A stretch of 8,034 nt of DNA from an uncultured Erysipelotrichaceae bacterium (GCA_900319505.1 ONOV01000114.1:1-8034), one strand, 5' to 3'. Numbered from the stretch's first letter, positions 1 through 7,774 are shown. Notes: generated from the letters alone by a model not told the origin. Numbers and translations: made by a program.

Positions 1-526
1 CCTTCAGGGCATGGCCGAAGGCTTTGAACACCGCTTCCGCCATATGATGATTGTTGGTGCCGTAAGGCACATTGATGTGCAGAGTCAGACCTGCTTCCAC
101 GACAAAGGCACGGAAGAATTCCTCTACCATTTCCGTGGAAAGATCACCGATCTTTTCTCTTGTAAACGTGCAGTGAAAGACAAGATAAGGCCGCCCGGAA
201 AAATCCAGTGATACATTGGCCAGCGCTTCATCCATGGGACAGGAGAAAAAGCCATAGCGGGCAATCCCTTTCTTATCCCCCAGGGCCTGCCGGAACGCCT
301 TACCTAAGACAATGCCGCAGTCTTCTACCGTATGGTGGTCATCCACATTGAGATCACCATCGGCTTTAATGGTCATGGCAAAACCGCTGTGAAAGCTGAG
401 CAGCTCCAGCATATGATCGAAGAAACCGATGCCGGTGGAAATGTCCGTACCGCTCTCTGCATCAAGATTCAATGTACAGGAAATCTCTGTTTCCTTTGTC
501 TTACGGGATACTGATGCTGTTCTCAT
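1..526 (-). CDS. hisB: Imidazoleglycerol-phosphate dehydratase HisB, 3' end cut by window edge
   Basis: HisB removes water from imidazole glycerol phosphate to give imidazole acetol phosphate, a middle step of cytosolic histidine synthesis. The frame opens with ATG at 526 and stays open to the window edge, giving 175 residues. The family is usually about 195 residues, so roughly 20 are missing because the window ends, not because the gene is broken. The two metal-binding signatures are visible: DHHTVED around residues 63-69 and NNHHMAE around 158-164. An early FDHML stands at 36-40. This is the monofunctional dehydratase; no phosphatase domain precedes it. The ATG overlaps the hisC stop as ATGA, and GAAGAGG lies 7 bases upstream as ribosome binding site, so translation is probably coupled to hisC. 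It is the fifth visible gene of the T-box-controlled his operon. Assignment is secure from the motifs and the neighbours. Confidence 0.96.
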   Translation of the reverse strand, partial: MRTASVSRKTKETEISCTLNLDAESGTDISTGIGFFDHMLELLSFHSGFAMTIKADGDLNVDDHHTVEDCGIVLGKAFRQALGDKKGIARYGFFSCPMDEALANVSLDFSGRPYLVFHCTFTREKIGDLSTEMVEEFFRAFVVEAGLTLHINVPYGTNNHHMAEAVFKAFGHALK

Positions 527-1554
527 ACAAATGCCTCTTCATATGCCTGCAGTACCTGCAGAACACGCTGATTCTCTTCCGGCAGACCAATGGTAATACG
601 GAAGGTATCTTCATCATTGTAGTTGCGGATGACAATACCCGCATCTTCAAACAGCTTCAGCAGCAGCTTCTTATTGTCACACCGGCCATGGAGATAATTA
701 GCCTCGGAAGGATAGAGAATCAGATGTGTGAACTTTCTGCTTTCTTCATACATCTTCTCTCTTTCCTTTTTGATCAGGGCAATCAATGGTTCATATTCAT
801 TGCGATGTGCCAGGGCAATGACCGCTGCTTTCATGGAAAGACGGTTCAAAGCATAAGGCACAAAGTTCTTCTTGAGATCTGCCATCACCTTTTCTGAACC
901 GATCAGGAATCCGATTCTGAGGCCTGCTGCTCCTGATGCCTTGGATAAAGTACGGGTAATGAAAAGATTGTCATACACATCAATCAGCTTTTCACTGCCC
1001 GGTATATTGGAAAATTCGATATACGCTTCATCAATGACAACCGGAATCTCAGGAAAGGCTTTGAGAATTTCTTCCACTTCATCCGGGTTAAGACACTGTC
1101 CGCCCGGATTGTTTGGATTGGAGAAAAGGATCATATCAGGCGCATTGTTCTCAGCGGCCTGGATGAAATCAGCCAGCGCATAAGTGCCGTCTTTCTTCTC
1201 TTTGAATTTGACAACATCTGCTTCATAGGTTGAAGCATAGTAGTCATACATAGAAAAGTCAGGTTCCAGCGTAAAGAGCTTTTTCCCCTTGCCCAAGTAC
1301 GTACCGATCAGATAGCCGAGCATCTGATCAGACCCGTTTCCAGCCAGCAGATGGTCTGGACTGAAGCCGACACACTTTCCATACGCTTCCAGTAATTCAG
1401 TTTCTTCTGCATCAGGATAGCGGTTGAACGGGATTTCATCGATGGCTGCTTTCAATTCATCCAGAATCGTTCTGGAAAAAGATACACTCAGTTCATTAGC
1501 GTTCAGCAGTAAGCCATCACTCGCTGCCGCCGTATAGGACTCAATCTTTTTCAT
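523..1554 (-). CDS. hisC: Histidinol-phosphate aminotransferase HisC
   Basis: HisC is a PLP enzyme that transfers an amino group from glutamate to imidazole acetol phosphate, giving histidinol phosphate. The 343 residues match the usual length of fold-type I, class II aminotransferases. Visible motifs are AGNGSDQ (71-77, phosphate-cofactor loop), SNPNNPGG (145-152), DEAYIEF (175-181) and RTLSKASGAAGLRIG (201-215), in which Lys205 should be the PLP Schiff-base lysine and Arg213 the conserved carboxylate-binding arginine. The ATG at 1554 lies inside the end of hisD (14-base overlap), with AGGGTGA a few bases upstream as ribosome binding site. The stop overlaps the hisB start. Family members can act on related amino acids such as aromatic ones or cobalamin precursors, but its position between hisD and hisB makes histidine synthesis the clear role. 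Confidence 0.96.
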   Translation of the reverse strand: MKKIESYTAAASDGLLLNANELSVSFSRTILDELKAAIDEIPFNRYPDAEETELLEAYGKCVGFSPDHLLAGNGSDQMLGYLIGTYLGKGKKLFTLEPDFSMYDYYASTYEADVVKFKEKKDGTYALADFIQAAENNAPDMILFSNPNNPGGQCLNPDEVEEILKAFPEIPVVIDEAYIEFSNIPGSEKLIDVYDNLFITRTLSKASGAAGLRIGFLIGSEKVMADLKKNFVPYALNRLSMKAAVIALAHRNEYEPLIALIKKEREKMYEESRKFTHLILYPSEANYLHGRCDNKKLLLKLFEDAGIVIRNYNDEDTFRITIGLPEENQRVLQVLQAYEEAFV

Positions 1555-2836
1555 TATTCTTCACCCTGATTCCGGCAGCTCTTGCATGTGCTTCAAGCTG
1601 CTCCTGATGTGCCATGGTCATGATATAGGAAGCGTCGCGTTCCAGAGCTTCTTTACTGTAGTGGAGATAGCAGGACTTCTTGATGAAGGCATCCACACCA
1701 AGCGCACTGGAGAAGCGGGCTGTACCGCCGGTAGGCAGAACGTGGTTGGTGCCGCCGAAATAATCACCGATGGATTCGCATGTGTAGTAGCCTAAGAAGA
1801 CTGAACCCGCATTGACGACTTCATTGAGACAGGGCATCGGATCTTCCACCATCAGCTCCAGATGTTCCGGAGCAATGGCATTGGCATAGGCAATGCAGGC
1901 ATGAATATCCTGACATACAATGGCTTTGCCATAGTTCTTCAGGGAAGCTTCAACGATCTGACGTTTGGGCAGTACGGCACTCTGCTTTTCAAGCTCTGCA
2001 TTGACCGCATTGAGAAGCGGTCTGCTTGGGGTTAAGAGAATTGCCGAAGCCATGGGATCATGTTCCGCCTGACTCAACAGATCTGCCGCAAGATAGGCAG
2101 GATCGGCTTTTTCATCCGCTATGGCAAGGATTTCAGAAGGACCGGCAATCATATCAATCGCCACTTTGCCAAAGACCAGTTTCTTGGCCGCTGCTACAAA
2201 GATGTTGCCCGGACCGGTGATCTTATCCACATGCGGAATGGACTCTGTCCCATAGGCAAGTGCCGCAATCGCCTGGGCACCGCCGATACGGTAGACTTCA
2301 TCCACCCCGGCAAGCTTTGCGGCAAAGGCAATATCCGGATTGAGCCTGCCGTCCTTTGACGGCGGGGTTACCATGACAATCCGCTTCACCCCGGCTACTT
2401 TGGCCGGAATGGCATTCATGAGAACGCTGGAAGGATACTGGGCCCGTCCGCCCGGCACATAGATGCCGCAGGAAGAAAGCGGCAGCACTCTTTCTCCAAG
2501 ATATACACCCGCATCCTTCTCGATGAGATAGGAATTCTGTTTCTGTGCTTCATGGAAAGAACGGATATTGGCCGCTGCCTTTTCCATGGCCTCTTTGAAG
2601 GAAGGAGATACGGCATCCGCTGCAGCCTGCAGTTCTTCATCGCTGATGCGCAGATCTTCCACCTTTACGCCGTCAAACTGCTCCGTATATTTTCTGAGAG
2701 CGGCATCGCCGTTTTCTCTGACATCCCGCAGGATGGCACTGACCTTCATCAGCACATCATCCGAGATTTCCGCACTTCTTGAATCAAGATACTTTCTCAG
2801 GGCTTCCGGATTGCCCGCATCAATTTCTTCCAGCAT
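1541..2836 (-). CDS. hisD: Histidinol dehydrogenase HisD
   Basis: HisD carries out the last two oxidations of the pathway, from L-histidinol through histidinal to L-histidine, using two NAD+ and a zinc ion. The 431 residues are full length. Key residues fall almost exactly where they do in the E. coli enzyme: Gln256 and His259 in LLSQAEHD, Asp358 in GDYFGGTNH and His417 near the C terminus as zinc ligands, and Glu324-His325 in IAPEHLE as the catalytic pair. The NAD-side motifs [12 protein letters not shown] and [12 protein letters not shown] are also present. I chose the ATG at 2836 over the GTG at 2845: AAAGGAG ends 8 bases before this ATG, but runs directly into the GTG. The reading frame ends 14 bases inside hisC. 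No defects are seen. Confidence 0.97.
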   Translation of the reverse strand: MLEEIDAGNPEALRKYLDSRSAEISDDVLMKVSAILRDVRENGDAALRKYTEQFDGVKVEDLRISDEELQAAADAVSPSFKEAMEKAAANIRSFHEAQKQNSYLIEKDAGVYLGERVLPLSSCGIYVPGGRAQYPSSVLMNAIPAKVAGVKRIVMVTPPSKDGRLNPDIAFAAKLAGVDEVYRIGGAQAIAALAYGTESIPHVDKITGPGNIFVAAAKKLVFGKVAIDMIAGPSEILAIADEKADPAYLAADLLSQAEHDPMASAILLTPSRPLLNAVNAELEKQSAVLPKRQIVEASLKNYGKAIVCQDIHACIAYANAIAPEHLELMVEDPMPCLNEVVNAGSVFLGYYTCESIGDYFGGTNHVLPTGGTARFSSALGVDAFIKKSCYLHYSKEALERDASYIMTMAHQEQLEAHARAAGIRVKNNEKD

Positions 2837-2841
2837 ATTCT

Positions 2842-3468
2842 TCACTCCTTTACCTGCTTTTTCAGATCATTCAGAAATGTCATGACTTCTTCATGTTTCA
2901 GACGGTACGCAGCCCGGTTGACAATCGCCCGGGCGGAAATCCGGCATACCGTATCATAGACAACAAGGCCGTTTTCTCTGAGTGTTGTTCCGGTCTCCAT
3001 GATATCCACAATGCCATCCACAAGTCCCAGAATCGGCGAGAGCTCCACCGACCCGTCAATCTTGATGATTTCCACATCCCTGCCAAGCTGGCGGAAGTAG
3101 CGTCTTGTGACTTCGGGATATTTGGTGCCGATCCGGATATGACCGGACATGGTAAGCGGATTATGGTCCGGCAGAGAAGCACAGATGAATCTGCATTCAC
3201 CGATCTTCAGATCCAGCATTTCATAATAGTCATTTCCGCCTTCCAGAATCGTATCCTTGCCGACAATGCCGATATCGGCAACCCCATGTTCCACATAGGT
3301 AATGCAGTCATTGGCTTTGACCAGGAAATAGCGCACATCCTTCACGGTATCGGGAAAGACAAGCGCCCTGCCTTTGTCCTTCAGCTTTTCCACCCCATAG
3401 CCTGCTTTTTCCAGCATGGCCGTGGAGGACTTCTCCAGTCTGCCTTTGGTCAGTGCTACTGATATCAT
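2842..3468 (-). CDS. hisG: ATP phosphoribosyltransferase, short form, HisG
   Basis: HisG condenses ATP with PRPP to make phosphoribosyl-ATP, the committed and usually feedback-inhibited first step of histidine synthesis. At 208 residues this is the short form, which lacks the C-terminal regulatory domain and needs HisZ as partner in a hetero-octamer; hisZ lies directly upstream. Visible motifs are VALTKGRLEK at the N terminus, VEHGVADIGIVGKD (59-72), and the PRPP-binding loop VDIMETGTTLRENG (154-167). The ATG overlaps the hisZ stop as ATGA, with GGAGGT 6 bases upstream. The stop lies just downstream of the chosen hisD start, with a few bases of overlap. Assignment is secure; the dependence on HisZ is known for the short family and inferred here. 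Confidence 0.97.
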   Translation of the reverse strand: MISVALTKGRLEKSSTAMLEKAGYGVEKLKDKGRALVFPDTVKDVRYFLVKANDCITYVEHGVADIGIVGKDTILEGGNDYYEMLDLKIGECRFICASLPDHNPLTMSGHIRIGTKYPEVTRRYFRQLGRDVEIIKIDGSVELSPILGLVDGIVDIMETGTTLRENGLVVYDTVCRISARAIVNRAAYRLKHEEVMTFLNDLKKQVKE

Positions 3469-4574
3469 GCGATTACCTCCACCTCATCTGTATCCGCTTC
3501 TTCAATAATCACGCGGTGGTTCTGCCGCAGTGTTTCCGCTGTGGCCAGCGCTTCCGCTATCTTTCCGGAAGGATAGCGTACGGTGATGACTTTCTCTTCT
3601 TCATCCTTCAATAGCTGGGCCGCTTCATCGATCTTCATGCCGAAGCCGCAGGCAGGCAGATCCCTTCCGAATTTCTTCAGCAGATCATCATATCTTCCTC
3701 CGGACAGTACGGAAGCACCAAGGCCTTCCACCCATCCTTCAAAGATGATGCCGGTGTAATAGGTCAGATGCGGTACTTTGCCAAGGTCATAGCTGATATG
3801 CTTTTCCCAGCCGAGCGTTCTCAGCATCTCATCCAGCTTTGTCAGTCTTGCCGTTTCCCGATGCAGCTCATCGGTGAAGGAAAGATCTTCCGCCTCTTTC
3901 AGCACGGAAACATCTCCGCTTAATAACGGCAGCTTCATGAAGAAGGCTGTCCCCTTTTCACTGAGCGAAGAAGCATCCAGGAATTCCTGCAGGTCCACCA
4001 TGGATTTGCGGTCAATCAGATCCGCCAGAATCCGCGTCTGCTCTTCCTTCAGGCCGGCGCTTCTGGCGGCCGCCTTGAAGTAGCCGGAATTGCCGATCTC
4101 AAGCATAAAGTTCTCCGTGCCAAGACACTTCAGTGTATCAAGTGCCAGCACCAGTACTTCCAGATCATCCTTTTCATCCAGTCCGATGCATTCCACCCCG
4201 CAGTCGGTGGCTTCCGAGCGTTTGCCGGCAAAGGTATGCCTCACCTTGAACACATCCGCACTGTAGGAAAAACGGAAAGGCGGTTTCTGACTGCCCAGCC
4301 GGCCGGCCGTAAAGCGGGCAATCGGAATGGTCATATCCGGACGCAGGGTAAGAATGCGTCCGTCCTGATCGAAGAACTTGTAGAATTCTTCTTCTCTGAT
4401 GCCGTCATATGCCCGGGCATATGTCTCATAGTATTCAATGGTCGGTGTAAACACCGGTTCATAGCCGTATGAAGCAAATACCTTTTCAATTCTGCCCTGC
4501 AGCTTATTCTTCTTCACGGCTTCACTGCCGGCCGTATCACGCATACCGCCGGGTGCTTCACTTGTATAGTACAT
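3465..4574 (-). CDS. hisZ: ATP phosphoribosyltransferase regulatory subunit HisZ
   Basis: HisZ is a catalytically inactive relative of histidyl-tRNA synthetase that assembles with short-form HisG, activates it and mediates histidine feedback. The 369 residues carry the class II synthetase fold: LRPDMTIPIAR (77-87, motif 2), YYTGIIFEG (272-280), and LSGGRYDDLL with GFGMKID (290-316, motif 3). It is shorter than typical HisRS (about 420 residues) and has only a short piece in place of the anticodon-binding domain (about 327-369). The HisRS signature RGLDYYT is replaced by PHLTYYT. The ATG at 4574 has AGGGAG about 7 bases upstream. A longer frame from a GTG at 4637 would start inside the T-box sequence and run through the terminator, so it is rejected. 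First gene of the operon; overlaps hisG by 4 bases. A true HisRS is unlikely given these losses and the context. Confidence 0.95.
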   Translation of the reverse strand: MYYTSEAPGGMRDTAGSEAVKKNKLQGRIEKVFASYGYEPVFTPTIEYYETYARAYDGIREEEFYKFFDQDGRILTLRPDMTIPIARFTAGRLGSQKPPFRFSYSADVFKVRHTFAGKRSEATDCGVECIGLDEKDDLEVLVLALDTLKCLGTENFMLEIGNSGYFKAAARSAGLKEEQTRILADLIDRKSMVDLQEFLDASSLSEKGTAFFMKLPLLSGDVSVLKEAEDLSFTDELHRETARLTKLDEMLRTLGWEKHISYDLGKVPHLTYYTGIIFEGWVEGLGASVLSGGRYDDLLKKFGRDLPACGFGMKIDEAAQLLKDEEEKVITVRYPSGKIAEALATAETLRQNHRVIIEEADTDEVEVIA

Positions 4575-4590
4575 AGCTCTTCTCCCTCTG

Positions 4591-4624
4591 AAACAAAAGC
4601 GGCATCCCTGACAAGGGACGCCGC
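4591..4624 (-). terminator. T-box-controlled intrinsic terminator before hisZ
   Basis: On the minus strand an 11-bp stem GCGGCGTCCCT / AGGGATGCCGC (one G-T wobble) with a TGTC loop is followed by TTTTGTTT. The upstream arm contains the bases needed for the antiterminator, so the two structures exclude each other. It ends 17 bases before the hisZ ATG. Charged tRNA-His should favour this terminator. Confidence 0.92.
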
Positions 4625-4850
4625 AGCGCTGTTCCACCCAATTTCACTGCATCCTCACGAATACAGCCTCATGAAGTACTTTCATCATACTTCTGTGCTC
4701 TAACGGACACACCGATCTGCCCTACTGTTATTTCGAACAGACAGCTCCGGGATGTGTGTTCAGCTTCTTCCTCACGCTTTCCTTTCAGCACTTGGAAAGC
4801 TCTCTCAGGATCGGTGAAAAGCTTACTTTTTCCCTTCTCTGCTTTTCTGT
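4591..4850 (-). promoter_or_regulatory. Histidine-specific T-box riboswitch leader of the his operon
   Basis: This leader senses uncharged tRNA-His and allows transcription into hisZ when histidine is short. Stem I is recognisable: a CAG/CTG base (4841-4839 with 4744-4742), a GA-rich internal loop like a K-turn, a GGGA/TCCC helix, then the specifier loop with AGTA (4827-4824) facing GAA (4761-4759). The specifier codon directly after GAA is CAC (4758-4756), histidine. A distal 7-bp hairpin has arms 4800-4794 and 4782-4776. Smaller hairpins follow at 4740-4725, 4693-4673 and 4666-4647. The T-box sequence GGGTGGAACAGCGC is at 4639-4626; its GGG can pair with CCC at 4617-4615 to form the antiterminator, which competes with the terminator. 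The layout matches the class closely. Pairings were done by eye. Confidence 0.93.
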
Positions 4851-4879
4851 ATTGTAAGAAAAATGTAAGCAAATTTCAA
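4851..4879 (-). promoter_or_regulatory. Sigma-A-type promoter of the his operon
   Basis: TTGAAA at 4879-4874 and TACAAT at 4856-4851 on the minus strand are separated by exactly 17 bases, each one mismatch from the housekeeping consensus. Transcription should start near 4845, just before T-box stem I. The -35 box overlaps the TGA stop (4878-4876) of the upstream surface-protein gene, so there is no true intergenic gap before the promoter. Confidence 0.85.
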
Positions 4880-7440
4880 CCTTTTTTCTTATTTTTACAT
4901 TTTTTACATTTCTCATGCCAGATCATCCCGGCCAGAACCCCGGCAAGAATCATCAGGATCATGATATACCTGCGGCTCTTTTCACCATTCAGTATATCTT
5001 CCATGTCCATCTGTTCCTTCTGCTTTACCCTGCCGCCCTCTGCTTTCTTCTGTGTTTCAGCCGATACGGTCAAAGAGACCGAAGGCAGCTCTTGTCCATA
5101 TGTTTCCGGCAGGGTAAAGCGGATCAGAGCATTGTTTTTCTCATATCCTTCCGGCATGGATGTGCATTGCAGATAATAGGTCTTTCCATGAGCCAGCCCT
5201 TCATCTTCTATCAGCAGTTCACTGCCTTCATACTTCCAGCTTTTCATTTGCTTTCTGTTTTCATCAAGCAGTGCATATACTGCTCCATATACCGGTCTGC
5301 CCGACGCATCATGAAGAGCTGTCCGGAATACAACCGGCTCACTTTCAAGACTGATCCGCTCGGTTTGAGCTTTCAGCTCAATCTTACGGACTTTTGTCTG
5401 GCGGAAGTAATGCGGGTCCGTGCCCATCTGTTTCAGATAATAGATGCCTCTGGGCATGCGCAGGTGCAGAATACCTTCCTGATCTGTTTTTCCCTCCGCC
5501 TTATTTCCATCCAGATCATAAGCCGGTGTGCGGCAGGCTTCATCGGTATATAAAGCATAGGAAGCCGCAACCGGTCTGCTCTGATGGGACAGTTTCAGTT
5601 TCAGATCACTTATGGCAGTAACACGGATGGAAGCGACGGGCAGTTCAGCCGGTGCCTTCTCCCCCAGCATGAAAACCCCGGCACTTTTCTGTTGATAACC
5701 TTCCGGCGTATCCGCCAGCTTCAGCGCATATCTGACGCCGCGTTCCACATCTACTTCATCGCCTGCCTTCACTCTTCTTTCATTGCCCTTTTCATCCTTG
5801 AGGATGAGCCAGACATCCGATAACAGTGCATTGCTGTCATCCCGTACTTCCGCCCTGATGGATGTGCGCTTCAAAGCGATGTCATAGACGGCTTCAACGC
5901 CGTTTTGACGTGTGACCTGCATCCTGTGTACGGTTTCATCCGGATAGTAGGCCGGATCCATCTGTATGGCTTTGAGATAATAGGTACCTTCACCAAGCGC
6001 AAAGCCGGCCGTATCCTGAACCGCTACATTATTCCCATCAAGATCCATCAGAGGCACCGTACAGGCTTCATCGCGGTAAGCCTGGTAGATAAAGCCGGTT
6101 CCCGGCACATTCAAGGCAATCGTCTGATGCACAAATGAAGATACCTGTAATCTCACATTGTCCTTTCCGGCTGTAAAGCGTACCGGATCCGCTGCCCGCC
6201 AGCCTTCAGGCAGGGCAGATATACTGGCCTCATATTCTTCACCCGCATACAGGCCTGAAAGCGTGCCGGCTTTTACCGTCTGCACACTGCCGTCTGATAA
6301 GCGTGTCACTTTCACCTCTGCCCCTTTGACTGTCTGTCCATCTTTACCGGCAACTGATACATCTGTATGGAAAGGACGTGACTGCATCAGTACTTTCAGG
6401 TTTCTGACTGTATTTCCTGTTTCGATGCGCTGTACTTCAAGCGGTAATAGATCCACGGCCGCATCACACCGGATTTCACAGGTCTTATCCCTTTCTGCGG
6501 CAATACTGTGTTCACGGCCATCATTGACATAGGACTGGATTTCCTTTTCATCCTGCAGAACATGTACGGTATAGGGACTGGCATCATTGAAGGCAATGAC
6601 AAAAGTCACCGGCTGAAGCGCAATGGCAAGCTTATTATCCCCGCTCCGCGCCACACTCAGGGTATGCCTGGCAGTATCGGCATAATAATGCGGATCGCTG
6701 ATCTCATTTTTGAGGTGATATACACCCGGCAGAAGCCTGCCTCTGATCTTTCCTTCCTGATCTGTTTTCATACATGAAGGCAGTTTCATATCCTGCATTC
6801 TCTCTTCTTCTTCAAAGTGCAGGGAAACATCTGAAACAGGTTCTGATAAGGCAATTTCAAAAGGATACAGAAGATCAGCCGAAAGCACCACTGTCTGTTC
6901 ATCCGCGGTACTGACTTCAAATTCCACCGGATGCAGAGACATGTTTTCATATGTACCTTTTGCGGCAATCACATACGTACTGCCTTCCAGCAGATATTCT
7001 GAAATATCCTGATCATGATCGAGGACAGCAATCACTTCCTCTTTTCCCTTCTCTTTCAGTTCACATGCAATCTTTTCCTCACTGTCTGTTTTCAGATGAA
7101 AACTGACCCTGAGATGATCCAGGGCAACCGTATCCATCGGCTGAATCTGATACGGCATCACCCCGCTGACATGCCATCCCTTTTCCTCTTTCAGACGCAG
7201 AAAATATCCTTCATATTCCTGCGGCAGAATCAGTTCTCCTTCTTCATCACTTTCCAGTGTAATATTATTGTCTTCTTCATCCTGCAGCGGTTCTTCAGCT
7301 GTTTCACTTTCATAGACAAGAAAAGACAGGGAAGCTGGTTTTCCATCGGCTGTGACATGAAGCGTGACGGCATCTGTCTCTTCCGCCTGTACAGGCAGAA
7401 AGGCAAGACATAAGATCAAAGGCAGAATCTTTCTAAGCAT
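4876..7440 (-). CDS. Secreted, membrane-anchored protein with SpaA/prealbumin-like repeats
   Basis: An 854-residue predicted surface protein of unknown partner. Residues 1-19 form a signal peptide (positive MLRK, hydrophobic core, VQA before the likely cleavage). The long exported part is made of alternating beta-rich modules. One type carries YTDEAC..DLDGN, then TD.EG, then GTYYLK followed by DPxYY (clearest at about 447-510 and 625-690, degenerate at 216-263). The other ends in MPEGYE...FTL (about 358-424, 525-592, 702-778), with a probable divergent copy at 278-345. GTYYLK and PEGYE..FT are typical of SpaA/Cna_B prealbumin-like domains in pilins and adhesins. Residues 825-841 form one membrane helix, followed by a basic tail HEKCKKCKNKKKG. 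There is no LPxTG motif, so anchoring is probably by the helix alone. GGAGG lies 9 bases before the ATG, which overlaps the upstream gene by 8 bases. Function (adhesion, stalk or sensor) is not shown by the sequence. Confidence 0.85.
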   Translation of the reverse strand: MLRKILPLILCLAFLPVQAEETDAVTLHVTADGKPASLSFLVYESETAEEPLQDEEDNNITLESDEEGELILPQEYEGYFLRLKEEKGWHVSGVMPYQIQPMDTVALDHLRVSFHLKTDSEEKIACELKEKGKEEVIAVLDHDQDISEYLLEGSTYVIAAKGTYENMSLHPVEFEVSTADEQTVVLSADLLYPFEIALSEPVSDVSLHFEEEERMQDMKLPSCMKTDQEGKIRGRLLPGVYHLKNEISDPHYYADTARHTLSVARSGDNKLAIALQPVTFVIAFNDASPYTVHVLQDEKEIQSYVNDGREHSIAAERDKTCEIRCDAAVDLLPLEVQRIETGNTVRNLKVLMQSRPFHTDVSVAGKDGQTVKGAEVKVTRLSDGSVQTVKAGTLSGLYAGEEYEASISALPEGWRAADPVRFTAGKDNVRLQVSSFVHQTIALNVPGTGFIYQAYRDEACTVPLMDLDGNNVAVQDTAGFALGEGTYYLKAIQMDPAYYPDETVHRMQVTRQNGVEAVYDIALKRTSIRAEVRDDSNALLSDVWLILKDEKGNERRVKAGDEVDVERGVRYALKLADTPEGYQQKSAGVFMLGEKAPAELPVASIRVTAISDLKLKLSHQSRPVAASYALYTDEACRTPAYDLDGNKAEGKTDQEGILHLRMPRGIYYLKQMGTDPHYFRQTKVRKIELKAQTERISLESEPVVFRTALHDASGRPVYGAVYALLDENRKQMKSWKYEGSELLIEDEGLAHGKTYYLQCTSMPEGYEKNNALIRFTLPETYGQELPSVSLTVSAETQKKAEGGRVKQKEQMDMEDILNGEKSRRYIMILMILAGVLAGMIWHEKCKKCKNKKKG

Positions 7441-7774
7441 AGCTGTCTGCCTCCTGCATCAGTCGGCTGATCTGACGCATCAGAGCGTTGTGGCAGGTAT
7501 GATAGTCACGGGCAATATGGGAAACATCTTCCCCGTTGACAAGATAACGCCACAGGATCATCCGGTTATCAATGCCATATTCCCTTTCGATCGTATCGAA
7601 GAAGGTTTCCAGCCGTTCGGTCCGCCGGCGCATCTGTGTCAGCTGTCTGATCAGGGCCGGGTCACTGATTGAATGTTTTGAAACAATGATGTCTTTCAAA
7701 GACAGGATACCTGTCTTGTAGAGGCCATACAGACGGCAGTCCATCTGCAGGGCGGAATGATTTTCTTTTTTCAT
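7433..7774 (-). CDS. Small protein with sigma-70 region-4-like helix-turn-helix
   Basis: A 113-residue cytosolic protein that I cannot assign to a named family. Residues 69-106 (from NRMILWRYLVNGEDVSHIAR onward, ending QISRLM) follow the pattern of sigma-70 region 4: a helix with IL..RY, a short turn, xxIAxxY, then a recognition helix. Residues 42-66 are charged and probably helical (RQLTQMRRRTERLETFF). It lacks region 2, so it is not a complete sigma factor; a small DNA-binding regulator or a phage-type sigma-like protein are alternatives. The start chosen is the ATG at 7774, preceded by GGAGG 10 bases upstream. The frame can be extended to a TTG at 7849, but that would begin inside the T-tract of the preceding terminator and has no good binding site. 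Its stop lies 8 bases inside the surface-protein gene, suggesting a shared transcript and coupled translation. I found no convincing promoter in 7775-7847. Confidence 0.7.
   Translation of the reverse strand: MKKENHSALQMDCRLYGLYKTGILSLKDIIVSKHSISDPALIRQLTQMRRRTERLETFFDTIEREYGIDNRMILWRYLVNGEDVSHIARDYHTCHNALMRQISRLMQEADSYA

Noticed and set aside
472..897. Plus-strand open frames across the his genes and the surface-protein gene
   Set aside because: They are antisense to well-supported genes, show no recognisable family features and lack convincing ribosome binding sites.
2837..2845. GTG start for hisD three codons upstream
   Set aside because: AAAGGAG overlaps or touches this GTG, leaving no spacing, whereas it is 8 bases from the ATG at 2836.
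4575..4637. 21-residue N-terminal extension of HisZ from a GTG
   Set aside because: It would start within the T-box sequence and be translated through the terminator. The ATG at 4574 has its own ribosome binding site and gives the usual HisZ N terminus.
4669..4872. 67-codon minus-strand open frame in the his leader
   Set aside because: It lies across T-box stem I and its hairpins, has no His-rich run expected of a leader peptide, and no good ribosome binding site. The RNA structure explains the sequence.
5094..5120. LPETY as a sortase motif in the surface protein (residues 777-781)
   Set aside because: The last residue is not Gly, it lies over 40 residues before the membrane helix, and it is part of the FTLPE strand of a repeat module.
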